A stretch of DNA of 64,000 nt, from the NCBI RefSeq assembly GCF_964019385.1, contig NC_088654.1, forward strand, positions 26,789,731 through 26,853,730, written 5' to 3'. Positions within the stretch are counted from its first letter, which is position 1, and the number at the start of each line of letters is the position of its first letter. A program made the translations under genes and the position numbers. The notes beneath the pieces are model-generated. The model did no database searches and was not told the origin of the DNA. It saw nothing but the letters and a program-made list of their open reading frames with translations. This document shows positions 30,128 to 40,456 of the stretch, in pieces. Origin of the DNA: Sycon ciliatum. Lineage: Eukaryota > Porifera > Calcarea > Leucosolenida > Sycettidae.

Positions 30128-33021
30128 TCACAGGTACTGTGTGGACCACAGCCATCTCTTTCGGATTAGATCCTTACATACGTTGACCTTGAAGGTTTCG
30201 AGGCGTCTTGAATGAGGCTCGTGAAGCAGGAGGTCCGCAGGCAGGTTGTTCCAGGGTGTGATGGCGAAGAAGGGGAAGGATCGCAGGAGGTAGTCAGGGG
30301 CTGTGCGAGGGGTGTCCACTTCAGCTGAAAGGCATGGTGCGTCTGACGTTTTTGCCGTGTGCACATGCTAGCTACGGCAGGGGGCTTGGTTGGTGGCAGC
30401 ATGGCCTTTACCTGGGGAGGCCCTGTAATGTAGTGCAGCTTGAACAAGTATGACAGGGCTGCCACCATCCGACGAAGCTGAAGACTTTGGAGGATGGTTC
30501 CAGGTCCCAGGAAATGCAGGGCACGTTGCTGAACCTTGTCCAGCTGGGCCATGTTAGTTGCGGCTGCGCTCGACCAGGCCAGTGGGGCATATTCAAGTAG
30601 GGGTCGCACGAATCCTTTGTAGACCGTCACTCGACCATGGTCGACCAGGATGGGTGCTGCCTTTCGTAGGAAACCCAGCCTTTGGGAGGCGAGCAGTGCA
30701 ACACTGCGAGTGTGCGCTCTGTAGGAGAGAGTAGGGTCGAGCATGACTCCCAGCAGCTTCAGGGTATCTGTCTCCTGGAGTGCTTCACCTCCAAAGGTGA
30801 CTGGTGGAGTGCAGGGGGGAACGTGCTTGCGATGTAGAGTCATGCGCTGTGTCTTGGCTGGCTCAAAACAGATACGCCACTTGCGGCCCCACACCTCAAG
30901 ACTGTTGAGGGACCCTTGGAGGGAGGCGGTGGACTGTTGGAGATCGTCAGTTGGCTGTACTAAGCTGTAGAGTGTGGTGTCGTCTGCAAAGCTGCTCAGC
31001 TGCGTTCCTGGAGTTAAACATTGTTCAATGTCACAGGTGTATAGAAGGAAGAGGCTGGGTCCTAGGATGCTGCCTTGGGGGACAACAGCCTGGATGGGTT
31101 GAGCATCTGACGTCTGGCCTCCAACCACAACGCGGATGTTTCGGTTGGTGAGGTAGTCCTGTAACGTTAGCCATACAAGCAGGCGTCCGTCGTCGCCGGC
31201 CTGCTTTGCTTTGTACAGCACTCCTGTGTGCGATACCCGGTCAAACGCACCGGCAATATCCACGGCGAGGACCTGGACACAACCACCAGTACTTATGGTG
31301 TGGACCCATTCATGTTGGAGAGCCGTTAAGATATCTGCGGTTCCTCAACCACGTCGGAATCCAAACTGGCTGTTTGGCAACACCTCATGCTTCTCTAGGT
31401 AGTTAACCAGTTGCTTGTTTACAATGCCCTCCATGACTTTCGACATGATCGTTAGCAGTGATATTGGTCGGTAGTTAGATGCCAAAGATCTGGAGGACCG
31501 TTTGTGAACTGGGACTACATGGGCAAGTTTCCATGCCCCAGGTTGCACACCGGCTAACAAGCAGAGGGCGAAGAGCTTTGCCAGTGGGTCTGCAAGTTCA
31601 GATGAGCACATCTTGAGCACACGAGCAGAGATGCTATCCGGTCCAGTTGCTTTTGATACAGCCAAGTTCGCCAAGTGCCGTTTGACCGTTGCTGCGCGGA
31701 AGTGAATGTGCTTTAGCGTGGCATAGGCAGGTCGTTGCAGGTCAGGCAAGTCAGCGGCACAGAGGTCGTTATTGCCAAGGCTACACTTGTTCGCAAAATG
31801 CGCTGCAAAGCACTCGGCTTTCTCACGAGAAGAGTGGAACTCTTGTCCTGCAGGGTTGGTCAGCAGGGGGATGTCAGAGCAACGTCCCTTGCCTGCTGCG
31901 CTCTTGATGGTTGACCACCACTCTTTGTCCCGGAGGGAACCTGCAGTAAGCTTGTTGCGAATTCTACATTGATGTGCTAATAGCGCTGCATGACACGCTT
32001 TCACTTCGTGGTTAACAGTTGTGATGTACTGGACCTTGTGGTTATCGTTGCGGGGATCGCGTCGCCACAGCTTCCATGCCCGCTCCTTGGCATGATTGGC
32101 GTTAGAACAGTCCGGTGTCCACCATACAGGGTTGAATTGGTGCACCACAAGCTCTTTGGATGGTATGAACTGTTTCATTCCATGCATGATGACATCAGTT
32201 ACGCGCTGACAGGACTGCTCCGCACACCCATGGATCTTGGCGGGCCAGTCTATGTTGCGGAGGTAGGCTCTCAGGCGGTGCCAGTCAGCAAGGGCGTATT
32301 TCCAAACCTGTCGAACAGCAGGATCTTCGCGTCGTGGATGCTGTTGGAGAAACTGGGCAATGATAACGGCATGATCAGATCGTCGAAGTGGTGCATAGGC
32401 TGTGGTGCATACGGGGTGTGAGAAATCGGAGATGATAAGATCGAGAGTATTGTTGCCGCGGGTTGGCCGGGTGACATGCTGGACAAGATGATGTGCTGCG
32501 CAGACTTCCTCCAGGCATTCACCGGCTCGGGTAGTCTTGCTACTCTGTAGCCAGGCTGAATTATGCACGTTGAAGTCCCCTGCAATTATCACATTGCTGC
32601 CAAGACGGCGGACATCATCCAAAGTGTTGTCTAGGTAGTCCATCAGGCTGGTGTCTGTCTCTGCACAAGAGCCAGGCTGGTAGAGCGCACCCAGAACAGT
32701 CTTTGTTCCGGAGTGCATTGCCAGGGAAATCCACAAGAGCTCGTGATCACGGCAATCTATATCGTCGTGGTGGGTAATGGATAGTTCACTCCTAGCCCAC
32801 ACTGCCACACCGCCACTATGGGCATCTTGATCCTTCCTTATAGGGGGTGAGTATCCTGGGATGGTCAACTCATGGGAGGAATTATCTGAGCAGAGCTTCG
32901 TTTCTGTTACTATTGCCACGTCTACATTATACTGCAGGATTGCATGCTGCAGGGCACCTATCTTGTTGCTCAGGCTGAATGCATTAGTCACTAGCAGTCG
33001 CAGAGGTCTGGAATCCATCAT
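30128..33021 (-). pseudogene. LINE-2 ORF2: endonuclease-RT with one TGA and one frameshift
   Basis: ATG at 33,021 overlaps the ORF1 stop as ATGA. The endonuclease shows TNAFSL, TETKL, GGVAVWA, LYQPGS, AGDFNVHNSAW and SDHAVI. The RT shows VVPVHKRSS, YRPISLL and FGFRRG; then a single in-frame TGA at 31,347-31,345 sits where relatives have Leu, and the same frame continues with DIAGAFDRVSH, VPQGSILGPSLF and FADD (near 30,985). A frameshift near 30,365 moves the last 78 codons. These few lesions make it a young casualty. Confidence 0.85.
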
Positions 33022-33730
33022 TGGGCATGAGAGGACTGGGCATCCTGCTGGGGTGGCTGCGCATAATGCTGGTCATGTTGTGGCGCAGATCCGTTTGATC
33101 TCTTCAGGTCTCCGGCCTCTGGTGGGGAGAGGTGGGAGTTTCTCCGTTTTTGGCCACTGTGTAGTGGAGTGGAGATGAAGTCTGCCGGTGGTGGTGGCGG
33201 CGGTGGTGGTGGCGGCGGGGAGGAGGAGGACGTTGAACCCGGCTGCTGTTGTTGCTGTTGCTGTTTAGTCAGAACACTGGCAGAGGTGCTGTTTCTGCTG
33301 CTGTGGCTGCGACTGCTGGTGCTGCCCTCAGAGCTGGTTTCTAAGAACCTCCATGGCCTGCAGTATACGGGCCTTGGCCAGAAGTTGGGCGCTGTCACTG
33401 TGGAGAGTGAAGTGGCATCGATGGTCACTCTTGCGGAAGCACGCCCACTTTCTGACAGCCATACACTGCAGGTGTGGACAGGAATGGAGGCGCCAAGAAA
33501 CTCACTCCTGGTTTTGATAAATTGCCTGAAGTGGCTCTCAGTGCTATCTGTGGCTGTATTGCCCACGTACACCACAGTACGCTTGTTTTTGGGTCGTTCT
33601 GAGGAGACAAGCTTCCATGAGTCATCCTCAATAACATGGAAGATTGGCTTGGATTCTGTCACATCTGTCTGAGACTTGGTGGGGATGGCATCTTGGTCGT
33701 CATCCCCTTCACACTCGTCACTGCTACGGG
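33018..33730 (-). pseudogene. LINE-2 ORF1, C-terminal part
   Basis: Continues the ORF1 interrupted by the PLE. It begins RSSDECEGDDD after the insertion point and includes a folded middle (VVYVGNTATDS...), a Gln8 and a Pro11 run, and a His/Gln-rich tail. The Asn run at its apparent start is the PLE's own (AAT)n tail. The middle resembles the corresponding part of the intact ORF1 at 57,779 (VYYIGNVD). Confidence 0.7.
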
Positions 33731-33737
33731 AGATGTT
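33731..33737. repeat. Target-site duplication AGATGTT, left (right copy 38,965-38,971)
   Basis: AGATGTT directly flanks the PLE on both sides and, once collapsed, restores the repeated ORF1 segment of LINE-2. Confidence 0.8.
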
Positions 33738-33915
33738 ATTATTATTATTATTATTATTTGAACAAACGGCAAGGAGACAACAATTTGATAACCGCAATCA
33801 GTAATACAAGCTGGATCGACATTCGTGTACACTGTATTCATGTATTGTAAAACTGTGGAGACAATGTGCAATAAAACGATGAAAAATGTGAAGAAATTGT
33901 GTAGAGAAAGAAAGG

Positions 33916-33953
33916 GATTCAAACAAGTTTTCGTACAACACTCATCAGGAATC
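33916..33953 (-). ncRNA. Hammerhead ribozyme in the left arm of PLE1
   Basis: Exact inverted counterpart of the motif at 38,760-38,797: CTGATGA (33,948-33,942), three-pair helix II, GAAA, short helix III, and helix I GATTC/GAATC. It lies downstream of the coding region on the element's sense strand. Confidence 0.75.
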
Positions 33954-34231
33954 TTCGTTGTACTAAAGGACACTGAAAACAAAATTGAACTATTATAGAA
34001 AATCTAAGTTAGAGAAATAACACTAAGAACAACAGCAGTGAAATTTACAAGTGTGAATTTTAACAATGAAAGCGAGAGCAATAACGAATGTGTGTACTAA
34101 CACTAAACTTGCAACTGAAAAGTGAACAAAGAAGAGAAAGAAAGAAGGAAGGACAAAGTGATAACAAATAACAGCAGTACATTACACCTAGAACATTAAC
34201 GGCCAAGCTTGGCCGCACCAAACATGACACT

Positions 34232-34574
34232 TTACTTGAACAATTTCAACCCAATTATACTTTCTTTCTGTACACACAAATTAGGCTTATACAGACGCTG
34301 ACAGATGGCTTCCAAAACCTTTAACTGTAGTCCATAACCATGACGACCACGGCACAATACAGTGAATGAAGAGTCGGAATACAAATTGCAACAATCAGGA
34401 CTAGCCAACAGATGATTGTACACTGAAGACTTGCTACCACGATACCTACGCACAACGCTAACATTCTCACCGGCACTCTCACGATCACTACAATCGTCGC
34501 TCTCCGACTCATTGCTCCCTTCACCGTCCGTCCCATCATCTGCTTCCTCTGCGCTCTCTCTGTTATCCCGCCTG
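34232..34574 (-). pseudogene. PLE1 C-terminal coding end, minus arm
   Basis: Separated from the main ORF by the hAT-like element. It encodes an acidic Glu/Asp/Ser stretch, then HLLASPDCCNLYSD, the VLEAICQRLY block and an ending QKESIIGLKLF. The last part fits the distal half of a GIY-YIG domain, with its catalytic-type Glu in LEA. Confidence 0.75.
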
Positions 34575-34579
34575 ACATG

Positions 34580-35748
34580 CAGTGGCGGATCCAGGGGGGT
34601 TCCGGGGGTTCCATGGAACCCCCTAAATTTTGCAAAGTGTACTGCTGAGAAATATCGAAAAATATCATGTGTGCACAAAAGGATGTCCATCCGATCCGAT
34701 CACAGTCAGTGCAGTCACTGAGTCAAGGAGTACAGTGCACTGCATGCGGTAGATCGATACTGTACGTAGTCTGTCTACTGGCGTTCATGTCCGTGATTTG
34801 CAAACGGACACTGTAGTGTAGACAACACTGGGAGCTTGTTTCCTTTTTGATCTTTGGAAACGATCCAAATTTTACCTCCATTGGCGCTGTCATTCACTGC
34901 TGCTCTGGATGGGTATGGTCAGTATTCCTTGGACAAGTTTTTTTCCGGAAGAGAAAGGATGTTCCGATTTATGACACTCTTCAACGAACTTCGAATCGTA
35001 CACGTAGAGTTCAAGCTCCTCAGAAGATGAGGGCTCCGACATCCAAGCAAAGTCAGTAATCTCTACCTGCTGCAGCATGCAGTAGTGACTAGTTGTTACT
35101 CCGCAGGAACGGAGTGCTGCGCCAGCGATGTGTTTTAGATGGCCTTGAACGGATTGTCGAGACGACACTGTTTCGCTGTTGTTGTTTCTGTCAAGTGAAG
35201 ACAATGCTCCTGTGATTATAGAGCATTTCGCATCGTAAAAATGCTAAAAACTTCCGAAAGTACAAACGGACAGGGAAAGTTGTCATTTCGGCATTTCTGG
35301 CTCTCAACGAACCCATGGCTTTCATAATTCGATCTTTACAAGAAAAGTTGAAAGGGTCTTCAAGCCCTCACTGAACCTGTGTGCCAGTCGATTGCAAACA
35401 TGTATAATTATGATTATGGGTCCGTACTAAATATATACAATGTAGGGTAAGCAGCAGCATTTGGCCCTGTACAGGTTTTCCATCGTCCACCACACCACAC
35501 CTGCGCTCTCCAGCAATGGTGCAGTGGTGGTGTGCTGTGGCAACGTGGAGAGCGCAGTTGTGGTGTGGTCGATGATGGAAGAATATGTGTCCGTAGTTTG
35601 TTTTAAAAGCATGCGATTCCAACTAACACAATCGGATTGTCGTAATTACAACCGCACAACTTCAATACAATCTGATTCCATAATATTTTGGCTGTTCAAT
35701 TTTGGTTCAACCGGAACCCCCCTGTAGAGATCTCTGGATCCGCCCCTG
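34580..35748. mobile_element. hAT-like non-autonomous DNA transposon inside PLE1
   Basis: Ends CAGTGGCGGATCCAG and, inverted, CAGGGGCGGATCCAG, followed by G-rich subterminal sequence on both sides. The uninterrupted arm of PLE1 (38,131-38,150) gives the empty site: GCCTGACATGGTCC, with ACATG duplicated around the element (34,575-34,579, 35,749-35,753). A 5-bp duplication fits some hAT subgroups; an 8-bp reading cannot be fully excluded because the element end and flank share CTG. No transposase. A 33-bp imperfect inverted repeat lies inside (about 35,479-35,580). Confidence 0.75.
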
Positions 35749-35753
35749 ACATG

Positions 35754-37469
35754 GTCCATTGAACGGGACTCGGCCGTCACCCTGCTCTCACGTCCCTCCT
35801 TACGCCCTTGTCCGTTGAGTGCGTAGTTTCTGTTGTAGTTGGCTGTTGATCGTCTTGGTCTTTCAATAATGGGCTTGGATGGTGGATTAGTTGTGGTTGC
35901 TGTAGATTGCATTGTTGGTGATGGTGTGGGAGCTGCTAATACGCAACATGAGCCTTTTTTGGTTGGCAATTGTAGTGTCAATGCCCCTGCCGGTGTTGCT
36001 TGCGGTCTGTCACTGGCAAGCTCCACCGCCGCAAGAGCCGACGGCGGAGGATCAGGAGGAGGCAGTGGGACCGGGACCGCAAGCGGCACCACCCCAGCCA
36101 AAGCCGCCGGGGGCACTGACGAAGGAACCACCGACGGCAGGAGCAAAGGTGGCGACACAAACCGGCCCGATGAGCCACCACGCCCACCCTCCCCCACCAC
36201 CGCCACCAGCGACGGCGGAGCAAGCACAGTCTGTGAGCCAGGATCCGCAAGTTGTGTAGGTAACGGTAGTTTTCTAGGTCGCCCTCGCTTCGGTCTTTGT
36301 TGTTGTGCGCAAGGTGGAAGTATGTGACGTGGTGTGTGTTGTTTGATGCGTGCGTTCAGGTGCTGAATAGTCCTACCAACATACCGACTAGCGCATTGTC
36401 GGCATTCAAAGTTGTAAATAAGATGACTAAGGTGAAGGGCTGGTAGGACATCCTTCCGCACCGTAAACGCACGCATCGTCGTAAAAACTGGCACAAAGTG
36501 TACTGCATAGTATGTTCGACGAACAACGGACTTGACTGCACTACAAACTTTAGTCGACTCCTGTCCTTTCCAAGGCAAACATAAATAGACGGGACAACGA
36601 GCAGAACCAAACAAAGGAGCCTTAGTAGTTTGTTCGACTTTCAACAACTTCTGCAACAAAAACTCAGGGTACCCGTTCTTAACGCAAACTGACCGGAGAA
36701 AGTCAAGCTCTTCCTGCAGCTTACAGGACGAACAAATACGCTTCGCACGGTCTACAAGGTTACGCACTAAGTTAACTTTATATTGAGAGGAACAATAAGA
36801 GTCATATACAATGTACTGACCAGTAAACGTCGGCTTACGATAAACGGTTGTCAGAACGTCACTACTCGTTTTTTCCACCAGCACATCTAGAAATGACAAC
36901 TTGTTGGACTGTTCATGCTCACATGTGAAACGAAGGGCAGGGTGAATACCATTTAACACGTCCAGAAACTCGTTACTACACTCCTCATTATCAAAATATG
37001 TGAATGAGTCGTCCACGAAATGTACATAAAGGTCAGGCCACAATGAATCATCAATCTTCGACTCACAGTAACCGACAAACACGTTTGCCAATACTGGACC
37101 AAGGGGCGAACCCATCGCGACACCATCGACTTGTTTGTACATGACATTGTTGAACGAAAACTCAACTCCAGTTGTGACCTGCAACAACAACCGTCTAAAC
37201 GCACTTTCGGATATCCAAGGAGTGTCAATGTCATCATTACTGTACAAAACATCCATGCAGATGTCAACAGTTTCTTCAATCGGCACATTAGTAAATAAAC
37301 TGACGACGTCAAACGAACACATGTGTGCGTTGGGTGGTACAGGCTTGTTGCGGAGCTTTTCGACGAAATCAAAACTGTCTTTTACAGTGCGCTTGCAATT
37401 GTGGTCCTGCACTGGTTGTAAGTAAATACACAGCCTCTTAGAAATAGAATACTGAGGCGAGGCCGTCAT
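35754..37469 (-). pseudogene. PLE1 reverse transcriptase plus GIY-YIG nuclease
   Basis: Open from 37,469 (the frame is readable a little further, to about 37,560, with the PLE block YGLPKIHKPTCPVRPILS). The RT shows SFDVVSLFTNVPI, MGSPLGPVLANVF and the catalytic FVDDS (near 37,000). After the RT comes the first half of a GIY-YIG nuclease (LIYNFECRQC, YVGRTIQHLNARIKQH), then a long Pro/Ala/Gly-rich linker with an AT-hook-like KRGRPRKL. The ORF then runs into the hAT insertion; its true C-terminus lies at 34,232-34,574. The 5' end is missing at the inversion joint. Confidence 0.85.
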
Positions 37470-37660
37470 AGAAAGGATGGGACGTACTGGACATGTGGGC
37501 TTGTGTATTTTTGGTAAGCCATAATAATTATAGCCTAGGCCGGTGCGTGCCTGTCGGTTTTATGCGATTGAAATCATTGGAGAATATTTCTCCGTCGGCT
37601 TTCAGTTTCTTTAGGTAAGCTACTAGTTCTACACAACTTGCGGATCCTGGCTCACAGACT

Positions 37661-38481
37661 GTGCTTGCTCCGCCGTCGCTGGTGGCGGTGGTGGGGGAGG
37701 GTGGGCGTGGTGGCTCATCGGGCCGGTTTGTGTCGCCACCTTTGCTCCTGCCGTCGGTGGTTCCTTCATCAGAGCCCCCGGCGGCTTTGGCTGGGGTAGT
37801 GCCGCTTGCGGTCCCGGCCCCACTGCCTCCTCCTGATCCTCCGCCGTCGGCTCTTGCGGCGGTGGAGCTTGCCAGTGACAGACCGCAAGCAACACCGGCA
37901 GGGGCATTGACACTACAATTCCAACCAAAAAAGACTCACCTTGCGTATTAGCAGCTCCCACACCATCACCAACAATGCAATCTACAGCAACCACAACTAA
38001 TCCACCATCCAAGCCCATTATTGAAAGACCAAGACGATCAACAGCCAACTACAACAGAAACTACGCACTCAACGGACAAGGGCGTAAGGAGGGACGTGAG
38101 AGCAGGGTGACGGCCGAGTCCCGTTCAATGGACCATGTCAGGCGGGATAACAGAGAGAGCGCAGAGGAAGCAGATGATGGGACGGACGGTGAAGGGAGCA
38201 ATGAGTCGGAGAGCGACGATTGTAGTGATCGTGAGAGTGCCGGTGAGAATGTTAGCGTTGTGCGTAGGTATCGTGGTAGCAAGTCTTCAGTGTACAATCA
38301 TCTGTTGGCTAGTCCTGATTGTTGCAATTTGTATTCCGACTCTTCATTCACTGTATTGTGCCGTGGTCGTCATGGTTATGGACTACAGTTAAAGGTTTTG
38401 GAAGCCATCTGTCAGCGTCTGTATAAGCCTAATTTGTGTGTACAGAAAGAAAGTATAATTGGGTTGAAATTGTTCAAGTAA
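37661..38481 (+). pseudogene. PLE1 C-terminal coding end, inverted plus arm
   Basis: Plus-strand copy of the linker and C-terminus without the hAT insertion. The linker is broken by a frameshift near 37,930, but 37,975-38,481 gives an uninterrupted C-terminal part (acidic stretch, HLLASPDCC, LKVLEAICQRL, LCVQKESIIGLKLF). It shows the undisturbed order: Pro-rich linker, basic patch, acidic stretch, distal GIY-YIG half. Confidence 0.75.
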
Positions 38482-38759
38482 AGTGTCATGTTTGGTGCGG
38501 CCAAGCTTGGCCGTTAATGTTCTAGGTGTAATGTACTGCTGTTATTTGTTATCACTTTGTCCTTCCTTCTTTCTTTCTCTTCTTTGTTCACTTTTCAGTT
38601 GCAAGTTTAGTGTTAGTACACACATTCGTTATTGCTCTCGCTTTCATTGTTAAAATTCACACTTGTAAATTTCACTGCTGTTGTTCTTAGTGTTATTTCT
38701 CTAACTTAGATTTTCTATAATAGTTCAATTTTGTTTTCAGTGTCCTTTAGTACAACGAA
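38482..38759 (+). other. 3' region of the PLE1 right arm
   Basis: Non-coding. It is the inverted counterpart of 33,954-34,231 with near-identical sequence, starting with the GGCCAAGCTTGGCC palindrome (38,499-38,512). Confidence 0.7.
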
Positions 38760-38797
38760 GATTCCTGATGAGTGTTGTACGAAAACTTGTTTGAATC
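38760..38797 (+). ncRNA. Hammerhead ribozyme in the right arm of PLE1
   Basis: Helix I GATTC (38,760-38,764) with GAATC (38,793-38,797); CTGATGA 38,765-38,771; helix II GTG/TAC with a TTG loop (one G-U pair); GAAA 38,781-38,784; helix III A-U, A-U, C-G with a two-base loop; cleavage site after T38,792. Short helices are a known trait of PLE hammerheads. It lies about 280 bp downstream of the ORF stop. Confidence 0.75.
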
Positions 38798-38971
38798 CCT
38801 TTCTTTCTCTACAAAATTTCTTCACATTTTTCATCGTTTTATTGCATATTGTCTCCACAGTTTTACAATACATGAATACAGTGTACACAAATGTCGATCC
38901 AGCTTGTATTACTGGTTGCGGTTATCAAATTATTATTATTATTATTATTTATTCATATTTTACTAGATGTT

Positions 38972-39405
38972 GCAAGGGACGCTGCCATCCTCTTCACACT
39001 CGTCACCGCTACGGGAAATGTTGCTGGGGACGCTACGGGACATCGTGGTGTCATGCTTTCGAGTACCTGTACCCGCACTGCCTGCTTTGGTACGCCTACA
39101 CGAAGGTTGATCCGCACCCGTACCCTGCTGTGTTTGAACTGGCCTTGGGGTAGCTTTTCGCAAGGCAATGGCGGATTCTCGGAGAGACACTAACTCTTCA
39201 TTCACATCTTTGAGCTGCCTTGACAGCTCGTCAACCCGTTTGTTCGCCGAGTCTCCCGATCAGCCGATTCCGAGACAAGTGCGGCCAATGTTTTCAGGAT
39301 TTCTACTACAGATAACTCAATGCCCGGCAACGACGCCATCAGCCTCAGCTCTTCATCACTCAGGGCAGTCGCGCTAGTGTTTGTTCGCGTGGTGGCCCCA
39401 GGCAT
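38972..39405 (-). pseudogene. LINE-2 ORF1, N-terminal part
   Basis: ATG at 39,405, then a DEELRLMASLPGIEL block similar to DDELKELIQRLGLEF at the start of the 58-kb ORF1. A frameshift near 39,250 leads into a coiled-coil frame (VNEELVSLRES) and a segment with two near-identical NIS RS.DECE.D repeats. The PLE landed inside the second of these. Confidence 0.65.
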
Positions 39406-39544
39406 GGCGGTGGTCACCAATTTCTACGAGCACTACTAGAAAAACTTACTGCTACCCTACGGAAACTACCTCCAGTCCGGCCTGATGCCGGCTGGGCTCT
39501 ACCAAGAAAGATTAACGGGAGCTTCAAAAAGTGCAACCTACCCC

Positions 39545-40173
39545 TACTGAACTGGCATTCCCAAACTACTGCTAGTACTTGACAAACCGAAAGTATCAGA
39601 CGCACATTGGTTGTGTGAGTTGAAAAGGGGATAAAAGGACTTCTAGAGATCCTTAGCAAAAAGAGTGTAACATTAAAATTAACTTTCATGGCACTCACTT
39701 GCAGCCCTGAAAAATGATGTTAAAATATTTGCATTCTCTCTTTGTAAAGTAGAAGAAGAAAACACATGGGAACGAGTTATGATGCAACTATCCACGACTG
39801 TAAAAAAAGTAAATTATCGTGTCCATTCCCGAAGGGAACTCACGACGGCCGCAAACACCCGGTAAACCCTAGCGAAAGATGCAGCGATGCAGCAGGTGCA
39901 GCGATGGGGTCCACGACTGTAACAAGATGATAAGTAGGGCTGGAACAGTTGCACAATTTTGCCTAACGGTTAGCTGTTAGCCTAATGGTCAGTTAACATT
40001 TATAGCCTGTAATTGTTTTTGACGCCATTTTATGCCTTTTTTCAAGAATTTTCATGATAATGTACAAAATACTCAAAAAATTAATGACTAGTACAGAAGA
40101 AAACTAAGCTGGGTACGTATAAAGTGGAAACATTGTAGAACAGGTCGAATGACATGTCACTCAGTTATCTGTA
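39545..40173. repeat. Macro-repeat flank of unit 3, right part
   Basis: Homologous to 17,950-18,450 and 3,915-4,520. The sequence after CTCAGTTATCTG, about 520 bp in other units, is missing and replaced by the insert at 40,174. Confidence 0.7.
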
Positions 40174-40430
40174 CAGGGATCACACTGTACGACAGTACAG
40201 TGTACACAGTCAGGTCATCTCTACTCTGTAGACTGTACTGTACTAGTCTGTAGTGTGTACAATCAACACCAGCTCGAGCACCGTACCGTGCAACCGCTTT
40301 TGGACGATCGTTTCAGGCCGCGCCCCCCGAGCCTAGCCTAGCTAGCCCCAGCGCCCTGCCTTATATTTTTCGAAACCTAGGTCGAAACTTTTGAGGGGGG
40401 CGTCCCCCCCCCCCCCCAAACCCGCCACTG
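40174..40430. mobile_element. Fragment of a CAG...CTG-ended transposon
   Basis: The right end, CCCGCCACTG, inverted reads CAGTGGCGGG and is followed by a G-run, resembling the ends of the hAT-like element at 34,580. The left end (CAGGGATCAC) does not pair well with it, and about 520 bp of macro-repeat is missing here, so this looks like a remnant combined with a deletion. Confidence 0.4.
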
Positions 40431-40456
40431 GTACCGCTCCATCACGTACTAGTAAC

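Larger units (their letters stand above)
33738..38964 (-). mobile_element. Penelope-like element with inverted 3' arm (PLE1)
   Basis: A 5'-truncated minus-strand PLE (37,630 down to 33,738) is joined head to head with an inverted copy of its own 3' part on the plus strand (37,630-38,964). Both arms carry the C-terminal coding end, the 3' region and a hammerhead ribozyme, and both end in (ATT)n. The AGATGTT duplication marks the borders. Partial inverted copies of this kind, acting like LTR-like ends, are typical of Penelope-like elements. The minus arm is further interrupted by a hAT-like element. Confidence 0.88.
29781..39544 (-). mobile_element. Full-length LINE (LINE-2) split by a PLE
   Basis: The macro-repeat breaks at GATAAGCTC (29,780) and resumes at ATTCCCAAACTACTG (about 39,545). 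In between is a minus-strand LINE: T-rich 3' end, 3' UTR, ORF2, ORF1 split by the PLE at 33,738-38,964, and the 5' UTR. Without the PLE it is about 4.5 kb. A truncated copy of the same family is at 60,704-61,434. Confidence 0.85.
25314..40456. repeat. Macro-repeat unit 3
   Basis: Best-preserved block order: LINE remnant, joint (27,840-28,040), minus-strand RT remnant, hairpin block (about 29,146-29,172), ankyrin-exon segment, G-rich flank (29,700) and right flank (39,545-40,171). Removing LINE-2 and the 40.2-kb insert leaves about 5.1 kb. It serves as the empty-site reference for the insertions in unit 2. Confidence 0.75.

Noticed and set aside
35839-36327. Plus-strand Gly/Ala-rich ORF opposite the PLE1 linker
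   Set aside because: A shadow of the Pro/Ala-rich linker on the antisense strand; no domain.
37629-38048. Minus-strand ORF over the inverted PLE1 arm
   Set aside because: The same antisense shadow as at 35.9 kb, mirrored by the inverted arm.
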